Origin: Candidatus Parabeggiatoa sp. HSG14
Lineage (GTDB): Bacteria; Pseudomonadota; Gammaproteobacteria; Beggiatoales; Beggiatoaceae
Length of the DNA stretch: 33,689 nt
Direction: 5' to 3'
Assembly: GCA_030378085.1 (NCBI GenBank)
Contig: JAUCGK010000017.1
Coordinates: forward strand, 1-33,689
Shown here: one piece after another, positions 1 through 6,440 of the stretch
Position numbering within the stretch: the stretch's first letter is position 1
Layout of the letters: each line of letters begins with the position of its first letter
Notes under the pieces: generated by a model
The model's database searches: none
Seen by the model: the letters and a program-made list of their open reading frames with translations, nothing else
Told to the model about the DNA's origin: nothing
Made by a program: the position numbers and the translations under genes

Positions 1-264
1 AGTATTGGTAGGTTTTTTATTTTTCATTTTAAAAACTCAATTCAAGTACATGTTTACAATTTAATATTAACATTAAGTCAATATCACATTTCATATTGTA
101 AAGAATGAAAAATCTGATTTTTTTACGTGGCCATACCAATTCTTAAATAAAAACTGAGTTTAAAATCTTAAAATTTATCTTGGGAGTATCCAAATAATTA
201 GAAATTACGTATTGACAAATAAAAAAATATGATTGTTTTTAAATATAAGGTATTCCAAATTTTG

Positions 265-297
265 AAATGAATCGGTTTTAAATGAATCGGTTTTAAA
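265..297. repeat. 15-bp tandem direct repeat
   Basis: The unit aaatgaatcggtttt occurs twice back to back (265-279 and 280-294), followed by aaa, the start of a third copy. It lies in non-coding AT-rich DNA, so slippage is the simplest origin. Confidence 0.85.
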
Positions 298-386
298 CGA
301 TTTTTATAAATTCTTAAGTCGTTGATAAAATATTTAGGTACTGTGGATCGTTGAGTGGGATTGATTAAAATCGGTAAGTGAAATCA

Positions 387-453
387 GGGTAACCATAAAG
401 GATTTCCCCTACATAACGCGATGGTTTGTAGAGGCAATCCCTTGTGGTTGCCC
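387..453. repeat. Palindromic intergenic repeat (hairpin)
   Basis: The arm at 387-413 (starting gggtaaccat and ending cccctaca) and the reverse complement of 427-453 match at 22 of 27 positions, and several mismatches would be G-U pairs in RNA. The arms enclose a 13-nt loop. The arm resembles a gggcaaccacaagggattgcc-type interspersed hairpin that I recall from repeat-rich bacterial genomes. That wider family membership is from memory and was not checked. Confidence 0.7.
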
Positions 454-695
454 TTGTGTGAAGCATTCCCATTTAACGACCCCAGTACCAATATTTATAA
501 TTCAATGTATATTATTTAGTGAAAGCAAAATTAAGTTTCTCAACAACAATACCTTACTTTTACCAATTGATGGTTATTTCAGAAATGGAACGAAGTGGAT
601 TGTCTGAAACCTAAGTAATATCGAAAAAATTTAGTTTTTCAATACGTTTTAAGTCTTAAATATTAATCAAAAATAGTCTCAAAAACAGAGCCAAT

Positions 696-1130
696 ATGTT
701 TCATCTTACTTCTGTTCCATTTATTTTTACTCCATTATTTATCTTAATTTTGATGGTTGCTTGCTCATCGGATCAGCAAATTTTCTTAGCACAGGCAGAA
801 AATGCTATTGTTCCATCTAGTCTCCCTATTGAACATGTTGAAATCATAGTATTTGAATCTTTCCCTATACATATTAATGTTATCGCTAAAGGCAATTTAC
901 CTGATAATTGCACAACAATTAATCAAATCACCGAAGAGCAAAACGGTAATACTTTGATAATCAAAATTACAACGGTTCGTCAAAATAGCAAAGTGTGTCA
1001 TCAGACAAAAAACACATTTGAAGAGGTGATCCCCCTTAATATTGAAGGTCTTAAAGCAGGTATATACACAGTCAAAGTAAACAATATAATAAGTGTTTTT
1101 GAATTAGGTGTGGACAATATTATTCCTTAA
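696..1130 (+). CDS. Putative secreted lipoprotein of unknown function
   Basis: This 144-residue protein begins with a hydrophobic segment (about residues 8-22) ending in M-V-A-C, so Cys23 fits a lipobox and the mature protein would be a membrane-anchored lipoprotein outside the cytoplasm. The rest reads as a small beta-rich domain. It has a conserved-looking core GNLPDNC (66-72), then TLIIKITT (86-93), then GLKAGIYTVKVN (118-129), and two further cysteines at 72 and 101 that could form a disulfide. I recall proteins with this G-LPD-C / FEE-I-L / GLPAGTYTV pattern from other bacteria as uncharacterised secreted proteins. No catalytic motif is seen. The ribosome binding site is weak and the gene stands alone between repeats, so neighbours give no hint of function. 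Confidence 0.7.
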   Translation: MFHLTSVPFIFTPLFILILMVACSSDQQIFLAQAENAIVPSSLPIEHVEIIVFESFPIHINVIAKGNLPDNCTTINQITEEQNGNTLIIKITTVRQNSKVCHQTKNTFEEVIPLNIEGLKAGIYTVKVNNIISVFELGVDNIIP

Positions 1131-1231
1131 ATTTTATTTATATACATCAATTTGGCAAAATTTATTTGTAAGAATTTGTTTTTGCAAAAACTGATGATGT
1201 AAAGTAAAATTAACTTAATACAAACAATACC

Positions 1232-1346
1232 TGTAACTACTCAGCCTCTCGTTCCAACGCTCCAGCGTTGGAACACATTTCGTGACGCTCCAGCGTCACT
1301 CCTTATAAAAAAGCATTAACATTCATAATGAGACTGAGTAGTTACA
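1232..1346. mobile_element. MITE-like element with TIRs and 6-bp target duplication
   Basis: The terminal inverted repeats are tgtaactactcagcctc (1232-1248) and the reverse complement of 1330-1346; they match at 16 of 17 positions. The hexamer aatacc flanks the element directly on both sides (1226-1231 and 1347-1352), as expected of a target-site duplication. Inside are two perfect hairpins: 1251-1274 (arms gttccaacgc / gcgttggaac) and 1282-1299 (arms gtgacgct / agcgtcac). At 115 bp with no coding capacity, it would need a transposase supplied in trans. The family is not recognised. Confidence 0.75.
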
Positions 1347-1533
1347 AATACCTTTGCTAATACCAAATGATGTTTTGTTACGCACGTAACTTTGTTATGC
1401 GAAGCCAATTTCTGAAACCTAAATAAATATTGAGAATTTCAGAAATGACACAAGCTCCTAAACATCAATTTTTGGCACTGGCAAAAGTCTAGTTAAGTCA
1501 AATACAAAGTAAACTCAAATTTTTATCAGGTGT

Positions 1534-1701
1534 GATTAAAAGTGCGAGGACATAGACATACTATTTAAGGAATGAACATGAAATAATTTCATTAAACCAC
1601 CTCTACCAATCAAGAGGAATTCAACCCTATGAGCGGTTGGGTGGTTTTTGAAAGGTATTCTTATATATCCAGCATTTTGGATTGTCCCCGCACTTTTAAT
1701 C
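1534..1701. mobile_element. Inverted-repeat element, possible MITE
   Basis: The left end GATTAAAAGTGCGAGGACA (from 1534) and the reverse complement of the right end (1683-1701) match at 18 of 19 positions. No clear target duplication flanks the pair. The interior contains an arm of another interspersed repeat (1568-1590, starting aggaatgaacatgaaat) and a branched terminator-like fold (1594-1649). Part of the same terminal motif (agtgcgaggacaa) recurs near 6541, which suggests a family of ends in this genome. Confidence 0.6.
1594..1649 (+). terminator. Branched hairpin followed by a T run
   Basis: The outer arms aaacca (1594-1599) and tggttt (1642-1647) close over two small hairpins: cctct/agagg (1600-1604 with 1613-1617) and caacc/ggttg (1622-1626 with 1635-1639). 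Five T follow at 1645-1649. This may be a terminator or a small structured RNA. No gene ends directly upstream on this strand, so its target is unclear. Confidence 0.4.
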
Positions 1702-1776
1702 GCCCCCCAACTTTAATCATTTGTAGCAATTTTTTATTTTTCATTCTTACTTAATTTGTACAAGAGGGTTTACAAT

Positions 1777-2361
1777 ATGACTCAACTATTCGGAGATTTT
1801 AGTGATGAACCAATCAGTAGTGAAGAATACTTGATACTTGGATTTTCGCCAAGTTCTGTCCCTCTTAAGCAACGATGGAGAAATAATGGATTGTCTGCTG
1901 ATTTCATGGCAGATTATTTGACAACATTTTTTCCTACCAGTGACGATGCTGATAATAGCATTGTTAGTAAACAAGCAGAAGTCAAAAGTGCTGCGGGCTA
2001 CATTGCTAATGAGTTGCTAGAAAATGCTATGAAATTTAATGATGAATCTTCACAATATCCTGTTAGCATTCAACTCCAGTTGCATGATGATCATATTGTG
2101 TTTTGCGTTACTAATAGTGTTTTTCCCAAAAAAGTGGAAAATTTTTTGGCTTATATCCACAAATTAACTCATTCCGATCCACAGGAACTGTACCTCAATC
2201 AATTAGAACGCAATGCAGAAGAAGAAAACGAATCAGGATCAGGATTAGGATTGTTGACAATGATTAATGATTATATGGCCAAGATTGGATGGAAATTTGA
2301 AACAATCACAGAAGAGCCTAAAGTCATTGCTGTGACAACCATGGTACGACTCTCCGTCTAA
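1777..2361 (+). CDS. HATPase-like regulator, slr1658 type
   Basis: This 194-residue protein resembles the ATP-binding domain of anti-sigma-factor/histidine kinases (GHKL fold) and, with the next gene, matches the pairing of slr1658 and slr1659 in Synechocystis. An N-box-like NELLENAMKF lies at about 78-87 and a glycine-rich lid GSGLGLL at 154-160. The middle D-N-G box is replaced by VTNSV near 111-115, and there is no phospho-accepting histidine domain, so a histidine-kinase role is unlikely. I infer that it binds ATP and binds or phosphorylates the STAS partner downstream, as in partner switching. An upstream TTG (1756) is in frame, but ATG 1777 has agaggg 8 nt before it and is preferred. 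The next gene starts 37 bp after the stop. Confidence 0.8.
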   Translation: MTQLFGDFSDEPISSEEYLILGFSPSSVPLKQRWRNNGLSADFMADYLTTFFPTSDDADNSIVSKQAEVKSAAGYIANELLENAMKFNDESSQYPVSIQLQLHDDHIVFCVTNSVFPKKVENFLAYIHKLTHSDPQELYLNQLERNAEEENESGSGLGLLTMINDYMAKIGWKFETITEEPKVIAVTTMVRLSV

Positions 2362-2398
2362 GCTACTGGATATTTATCGTATGAGGAGTTCGATAACA

Positions 2399-2743
2399 AT
2401 GGAAATTAAAACTGAAGATTATCATGTCAGCTATGACACCGAAACAACGACTATCTATTGCAGGGGATCATTGCGATTGAGTGGGATGGAAGAATATACA
2501 CCTATCGTGCAGTTATTTACTCAAGTGGTAGATATGGAACCTGCATTAATTAGCTTTAACTTGACAGAACTTCAATTTCTTAACAGTTCAGGCATCAACG
2601 TACTCTCCAAATTTATTATTAAGGTACGTCAGAAAAAGAAAGTTCAGATGGTGGTACAAGGTTCGCAGAAAATTCCTTGGCAGGGTAAATCTTTAAAGAA
2701 CTTACAACGATTGATGCCTAATTTACAATTGGAATGGTTATAG
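2399..2743 (+). CDS. STAS-domain regulator, slr1659 type
   Basis: This 114-residue protein consists of a single STAS (anti-anti-sigma-like) domain. The diagnostic strand-turn LTELQFLNSSGINVL spans about 55-69, with the Ser-Ser-Gly at 63-65 where STAS proteins are phosphorylated by their kinase partner. It follows the HATPase gene on the same strand, and the pair forms a probable partner-switching unit. The likely output is an unknown enzyme or regulator that binds the unphosphorylated STAS protein; none is encoded next to it. An in-frame ATG at 2381 exists, but gaggag at 2383-2388 is correctly spaced only for ATG 2399, so that start is used. Confidence 0.8.
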   Translation: MEIKTEDYHVSYDTETTTIYCRGSLRLSGMEEYTPIVQLFTQVVDMEPALISFNLTELQFLNSSGINVLSKFIIKVRQKKKVQMVVQGSQKIPWQGKSLKNLQRLMPNLQLEWL

Positions 2744-2954
2744 GATTTTTTTTGATTATCACAAAATTTGGCCTTAGCCGAGAGCAACAAAACTAATCGT
2801 TGCAACATGTTAAATGATGTTTGATTCCTCTTACGGGTAGGGGTAATTTTTGTGTCTTCTCCAAAATCCGTTACAATCAAAATTTTTTCAGATAAGAGCC
2901 TGAGTCCAAAGCTAAGGTTTTGGACTCAAAAAATGTTAAAAAATCTTTCTTAGG

Positions 2955-3164
2955 TAACCTGAGTTCGATGTAAAAATAGAGTTAATTCAATATCGTTCCC
3001 AAATTTTATTTGGGAACGCACTGTCTGCCAAGCTTTGCTTGGCAAAACTCGAAGCAAAGCTTCTGATACATTGTGTTCCCAAATAAAATTGGGGCACAAT
3101 TATCAGTGTATTATATAACAAATACAATTAGTTATATTCATCAACTTATATCGAACTCAGGTTA
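2955..3164. mobile_element. Inverted-repeat element with nested hairpins, possible MITE
   Basis: The ends taacctgagttcgatgtaa (2955-2973) and the reverse complement of 3146-3164 match at 18 of 19 positions. Inside are several hairpins: gttcccaaa/tttgggaac (2995-3017), tgccaag/cttggca (3026-3044), gaagc/gcttc (3051-3063), and an imperfect one at about 3074-3099. No clear target duplication is seen. The 210-bp element has no coding capacity. Confidence 0.65.
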
Positions 3165-3205
3165 TGTAGGAATGAGGATTTAATAATTTGCAAAATTTTA
3201 GTGCT

Positions 3206-3237
3206 AAACCTGACAGGTTTTTAAAACCTGTCGGTTT
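3206..3237. repeat. cctgacagg-type palindromic repeat
   Basis: The sequence runs aaacctgacaggttt, then ttaa, then aacctgtcggttt, forming a hairpin. Related copies lie at 4119-4146 and 5447-5473, and a half copy at 23029-23052. It is an interspersed palindrome family in this window. It lies just beyond the 3' end of the minus-strand STAS gene and could act as a terminator there. Confidence 0.75.
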
Positions 3238-3276
3238 CAACTTTCGTATTTTATTGGAGCTTCTTTCCTTAATTAA

Positions 3277-3789
3277 TTACAACGAATCGCTCATCAACAA
3301 ATTCATAGAGGATGATAATCCAAGCAAACCGGCTGTATTATAAAGTTCAAGTGAAGGTTTTACCCAACCTACAGTGACATTAGGGCTATTTATAAAAGCA
3401 AGTAGCAATTGTAAAGCAGCAGTATCTATCCGTTCAACTTGTTCTCCAGATAACTGAATTCTGTGTCCTAGACACTCTTGTAACTGTTTTTTTAAATCAT
3501 TCAATTGTGCCAGTGTTATAGTGGGTTCCAGAGATATTTTTATCCATTCTTTCTTTAGAGAATCAACCAGATTATCAGGAGAGATGGATTTTTCAGCAAG
3601 TTTTTTTTCTGGTATTGCGGCATTTTGTTGAATACCTTCCTGATATGGGCTATCTTCTTTCTCTGAAAGTGTTGTTGTAGATTCTCCAGAATTTTCTACC
3701 AATGGCAGTGCTGTATTTGGTGATTCTGAAGATTCTAGTGCCTGATTTTCAGGATAAGTGATTTGTGGTAGGTTTTCAGTTTTGTTCAT
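3277..3789 (-). CDS. STAS-domain protein with a disordered N-terminal tail
   Basis: This 170-residue protein has two parts. Residues 1 to about 80 are rich in Ser, Thr, Glu, Asn and Pro, lack hydrophobic segments and look disordered. Residues about 85-168 form a STAS-like domain with the segment RIDTAALQLLLAFI (120-133), the counterpart of the phosphorylation turn. Such D-T/S-A-A-L-Q-LL STAS domains are known in MlaB-like proteins and in STAS proteins next to chemotaxis operons. No Mla or Che gene is nearby. It lies convergent to the HATPase/STAS pair about 530 bp away and might share its kinase; that is inference. An aaaggag ribosome binding site lies 8 nt before the ATG at 3789. Confidence 0.75.
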   Translation of the reverse strand: MNKTENLPQITYPENQALESSESPNTALPLVENSGESTTTLSEKEDSPYQEGIQQNAAIPEKKLAEKSISPDNLVDSLKKEWIKISLEPTITLAQLNDLKKQLQECLGHRIQLSGEQVERIDTAALQLLLAFINSPNVTVGWVKPSLELYNTAGLLGLSSSMNLLMSDSL

Positions 3790-4118
3790 CTTAATGTCTC
3801 CTTTAAAACGCCTTCTATTTTAAAGTCATGGTTTTAAGATAGCAATTCTCGTGATAAAGGCTAGTATACCAAAATTTGGTGGACTTGATATGTTTGTGTG
3901 TTGTTTATTCAAGGTATTAAAGAGTGAACCGAGATATGCAGGATGCTATAGACGTTCAGATAAATAGTTTCACAAATCAAAAAAATTACTCCTAACTTTT
4001 CAATAAGTTAAAATATATTAGTGTGAAATTATTTACCTGAAAAACTATAGAAATATTTTGATTTGATTTTTATTTAGGAATGTGCGTGAAATAATTTACC
4101 CATAAGTTAGGGCAAAGC

Positions 4119-4146
4119 GACAGGTTTCTAAAACCTGTCAGGTTTA
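4119..4146. repeat. gacaggttt/aaacctgtc palindromic repeat
   Basis: A perfect inverted repeat, gacaggttt / aaacctgtc (4119-4139), continues into aggttta. It belongs to the same interspersed family as 3206-3237 and 5447-5473. Confidence 0.75.
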
Positions 4147-4236
4147 GTTTAGGTGATAGATGTTTTATCACTCCAAGAAGCTTACCCCTTAAACATAACT
4201 AAAACTGGTTTTTGTGGTTTTGGCATTTTTAAAGTA

Positions 4237-4364
4237 ACTGATGTTACGCACTGTACTTCCAAAAGTGAATAAAGGAGTGCAAAATTTATTTTGCGAGGAG
4301 TTACACTCTAGTTGGCAAAATAAATTTTGCGCTCCTGTTTGGAAGCCATCTGCGTAACATCAGT
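4237..4364. mobile_element. MITE-like element with perfect TIRs and 6-bp target duplication
   Basis: The terminal inverted repeats actgatgttacgca (4237-4250) and tgcgtaacatcagt (4351-4364) are perfect over 14 bp. The hexamer aaagta flanks both sides exactly (4231-4236 and 4365-4370). Inside, 4273-4294 and 4315-4336 pair at 21 of 22 positions (arms beginning aggag and ending ttttgc), giving a long cruciform or RNA hairpin. The 128-bp element ends 46 bp before the csp start codon, so it may influence that promoter. Confidence 0.8.
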
Positions 4365-4410
4365 AAAGTAAGAAATAAAAATGGTAAACCAATCCATATA
4401 AGGAGAAAAA

Positions 4411-4908
4411 ATGTTTACAAAAGAAAAACATATTGAAGAACAAACTTCTAAAACCATTGAATCCCTTGATAGACGTAAGCTTTTAATCGGTGCAGGTGCT
4501 GCTATTTCTCTCGCCAGTGCAACAAGTACTGTTTGGGGAGCTAATAATGTTCATCAAGGACATGCAGGACATACTATGATGAGCAATCAGGGCATTGTAG
4601 ATACATCTCTTGATTGTGTCAAAAAAAGTCAAGCATGTTTGGCTCACTGTTTTGAACTTTTTAAAAGTGGAGACACCTCCCTTGCGGAATGTGCCGATAT
4701 TGTTCAAGACATGCAGACAATGTGTAATGCAATCTCTGGATTAGCCGCTTCTCAGTCACGGCATTTGAAGGCTTTGGCACAAGTATGTATTGAAATGGGT
4801 AAGGATTGTGAAAAGGAATGTCGCAAACATGAAGAAAAACATACTGCCTGTAAAGCTTGTGCAGATGCTTGTGTGAATTGCATTGAAGAGTGCAAAAAAA
4901 TCGTGTAG
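4411..4908 (+). CDS. csp1: Tat-exported copper-storage protein, Csp1-like
   Basis: This 165-residue protein matches the Csp (four-helix-bundle copper storage) family. Residues 20-43 form a twin-arginine signal (D-RR-KLL, then an Ala/Gly-rich hydrophobic stretch ending at VWG), so folded protein should go to the periplasm by the Tat route, as for Csp1 of methanotrophs. The mature part has 13 cysteines, at 69, 76, 80, 94, 105, 126, 133, 137, 147, 150, 154, 157 and 161, many spaced C-x3-C or C-x2-C along helices; Csp1 of Methylosinus also has 13. They would line the bundle and bind many Cu(I) ions. A His/Met-rich linker (HQGHAGHTMM, 48-57) may also bind metal. aaggag precedes the ATG. No other copper gene is adjacent; MITE-like elements lie on both sides. 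Confidence 0.88.
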   Translation: MFTKEKHIEEQTSKTIESLDRRKLLIGAGAAISLASATSTVWGANNVHQGHAGHTMMSNQGIVDTSLDCVKKSQACLAHCFELFKSGDTSLAECADIVQDMQTMCNAISGLAASQSRHLKALAQVCIEMGKDCEKECRKHEEKHTACKACADACVNCIEECKKIV

Positions 4909-4944
4909 TTATATACTAAATCTTTAGTTTTTATATTATTTTAA

Positions 4945-5162
4945 CGCGATGCTCAACTTTTTAACTATTTGATTTTTTGAAATTATACAAAAATCTCTAC
5001 GCTTGTAGGGACTCATAATCCTGTTTGTTTCCTTATGAATAATAATGGAAATCTAAGAATGTCTATAACCCATTGATTTATCGTAGTCAGATTCAAGGCG
5101 ATATCGTTATTTTGATAACATGATTTATTATAATTCAATAACTTAAAAAGTTGAGCATCGCG
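4945..5162. mobile_element. MITE-like element with perfect 20-bp TIRs and 9-bp target duplication
   Basis: The ends cgcgatgctcaactttttaa (4945-4964) and its exact reverse complement (5143-5162) are flanked by the 9-bp direct repeat ttattttaa (4936-4944 and 5163-5171). The 218-bp interior has no frame of useful length. The structure fits a non-autonomous transposon moved by an unidentified transposase that makes 9-bp target duplications. It sits between csp and the next terminator-like hairpin. Confidence 0.85.
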
Positions 5163-5172
5163 TTATTTTAAT

Positions 5173-5275
5173 AAAGCCCTATAGCTAAGTAGGTTCACAA
5201 AAAAAAGTATCTTAACAATTGTAGTTTTGTTAAAAGACTTTTGTTGAGCTACTTATGAAGCTTTAGGGCTTTTTT
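5173..5275 (+). terminator. Long rho-independent-type terminator
   Basis: aaagccct (5173-5180) pairs with agggcttt (5265-5272), and the T run continues to 5275. Further pairing inside (agctaagtag with ctacttatgaagct, and a second stem around 5200-5244) makes a fold of about 100 nt. It was probably the original csp terminator, now displaced about 220 bp by the MITE at 4945-5162; that is inference. Confidence 0.6.
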
Positions 5276-5446
5276 ATTGGGTTATTTATCCCTATTTTTG
5301 GTAATTCCACTTACCACCTTATATTTACTTGAATTATTTTAGGTGTGGGAATTCCCACATCTTTCAAGGTGCTGGCACAATATATTTATAAATGTCCTTT
5401 TTTACTTTGTTGTCTATAGTTTTTCACATAAATAATTTCACACACC

Positions 5447-5516
5447 AAACCTGACAGGTTTTAGAAACCTGTCTTCGAGGTTAAAGTTTTTGCGCGCAAA
5501 AACTTTAACCTCGAAG
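5447..5516. repeat. Palindrome pair including a 44-bp perfect palindrome
   Basis: A gacaggttt/aaacctgtc hairpin (5453-5473) joins directly to a 44-bp perfect palindrome at 5473-5516, centred on gcgc (between 5494 and 5495), with arms starting cttcgaggttaaag. Every base pairs, with no loop, so it can extrude as a cruciform. It lies 75 bp before the histidine-kinase remnant. Confidence 0.9.
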
Positions 5517-5590
5517 GTTTTTTGAAGTTATTTTTCTGAACGTCTATATATCTTTTTTCAACAAAGCCCGCAAAGTTTCTTCATTATCAA

Positions 5591-5838
5591 GGTAATCTTC
5601 AAAATTGCACGGTGGTCATATCAACGTTGAAAGCGAAATTAATAAAGGAAGTTGCTTTACAGTTTCATTACCTTGGCAAGAAGATGACAATCCATTAACA
5701 ATACCAGTTGTAGTAGAAAAGTCTTTGCCAATTGAAATATCAACAATTTCCCAGACAAACACATTTATACATGACTATCGGCTAAATTTAAAAAAGGGTA
5801 AATTAAATGCGAATCACACAATTCAAATACATAAATAG
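5591..5838 (+). pseudogene. Remnant of a sensor histidine kinase C-terminus
   Basis: The frame reads LHGGHINVESEINKGSCFTV and SLPW from about 5602, which is the last part of a histidine-kinase ATPase domain (the G-G-x-I-x-V-x-S-x-x-x-x-G-S-x-F strand pair), followed by a short linker of about 50 residues. An in-frame stop lies just upstream (about 5590), and neither the H-box nor the N-box is found, so only the 3' end of the gene remains. There is no usable start codon or ribosome binding site. The linker after SLPW suggests that a receiver domain followed in the intact hybrid kinase; that is inference. Confidence 0.7.
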
Positions 5839-5905
5839 CTCCACTTGAATGACGAATGTTCAAACTGTTCAGTTTTAACTGAACCTTTTGATAGCTTCAT
5901 CATAA

Positions 5906-6355
5906 ATTTGGGGTCATTACTATGAAATCAATATTGCACCTTTCAAAATAGAAGACTTGATTTTTATTGATGAAACGGGTTGTGTGAGAAACATTACTCG
6001 CCCTTATGCACGTTCAACCAAGGGTCAACGGGCCCATTGTTCCAATTCGTTGACAAGAGGAACCAGAATTAGCAGCATTGGCGCATTGTTCATTCCTTGT
6101 TATGATGGAACTATGAACGCCTTTTTTTGTTTGCATTTTTTGTTAAAGTATTTCGTGGTGAACGTTTTAACATCGAATAATGTCGTTATTCTTGATAATG
6201 CTAAGAGTCATTATGATGAAGATGCTATTGCATTGATTGAAGCAACCGGATATGGTGTCATATTTCTACCCACATAGAAGCCTGAATTAAATCCAATTGA
6301 ACATATTTGGCCCAAAGTCAAGAGTTTTATCAAGAAAACAGCTCGTAACTCGTAG
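5906..6355 (+). pseudogene. IS630-family transposase fragment, broken
   Basis: The translated frame carries the DDE catalytic signature of IS630/Tc1-type transposases: FIDETG (first Asp), then VILDNAKSH (second Asp), then NPIEHIW (Glu). The N-terminal DNA-binding part is missing because an in-frame stop lies at 5903-5905. A second stop (TAG, 6275-6277) interrupts the usual LPPYSPELNPIE segment, reading LPT-stop-KPELNPIE, at the place of the conserved Tyr. The frame then stays open to TAG 6353-6355. No terminal repeats of a full IS are visible around it. The end runs directly into the interspersed repeat at 6352-6440. Confidence 0.85.
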
Positions 6356-6440
6356 GTTTTCGTTCGCTTGCGAACTCCAACATTCAAAGATAACAACTCC
6401 AAAATGTTGGACTTCCTATCGTCAGTCCAACCTACGTGCT
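6352..6440. repeat. 89-bp interspersed repeat, copy 1
   Basis: The segment starts gtaggttttcgttcgcttgc and ends caacctacgtgct. It recurs at 10055-10143 in the same orientation with few differences. Its ends form an inverted repeat (gtaggtt / aacctac) and an inner pair (ccaacat / atgttgg), so it folds into a hairpin. A related shorter piece lies at 6765-6801. It begins within the last codons of the transposase remnant. Confidence 0.85.

Larger units (their letters stand above)
1..695. other. Non-coding stretch with short repeats
   Basis: No convincing gene is visible in this very AT-rich stretch. It contains a 15-bp tandem duplication (265-294, unit aaatgaatcggtttt, with a third partial copy) and a palindromic element at 387-453. 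It also carries isolated short motifs such as ctgaaacctaa near 604 that recur near 1413. No open frame of useful length with a ribosome binding site is present. Confidence 0.6.
1131..1776. other. Non-coding stretch with two inverted-repeat elements
   Basis: No gene is supported here. The stretch holds one MITE-like element with a target-site duplication (1232-1346), a second inverted-repeat element (1534-1701) enclosing a branched fold, and a short hairpin with ttctgaaa/tttcagaa arms around 1410-1445. The ribosome binding site for the next gene lies at about 1762-1768. Confidence 0.6.
2744..3276. other. Non-coding stretch rich in palindromes
   Basis: No gene is supported. It contains a hairpin with arms tgagtccaaa / ttttggactca (about 2900-2927), the inverted-repeat element 2955-3164, and a cctgacagg-type palindrome at 3206-3237. 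The 78-residue minus-strand frame at 2644-2880 overlaps the STAS gene and has no protein-like features. Confidence 0.6.
3790..4410. other. Non-coding stretch with repeats upstream of the copper-storage gene
   Basis: No gene is supported. Features seen are a single arm of the aggaatg...gaaataattt repeat family (4076-4101), a gacaggttt palindrome (4119-4146), and the MITE-like element 4237-4364. The promoter of the csp gene must lie inside or beside that element, or within the last 46 bp. Confidence 0.6.
4909..5590. other. Non-coding stretch: MITE, terminator and large palindrome
   Basis: This stretch holds a small hairpin just after csp (aactaaa/tttagtt, 4916-4931), a MITE-like element (4945-5162), a long hairpin ending in a T run (5173-5275), a cctgacagg palindrome (5447-5473) and a 44-bp perfect palindrome (5473-5516). 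No gene is supported. Confidence 0.6.

Noticed and set aside
1594..1649. Hammerhead or other self-cleaving ribozyme in the branched fold
   Set aside because: The three-way layout is suggestive, but the CUGANGA and GAAA core needed for a hammerhead is absent.
4237..5162. A compound transposon carrying csp as cargo
   Set aside because: The two flanking elements have different terminal repeats and each has its own target duplication, so they inserted independently.
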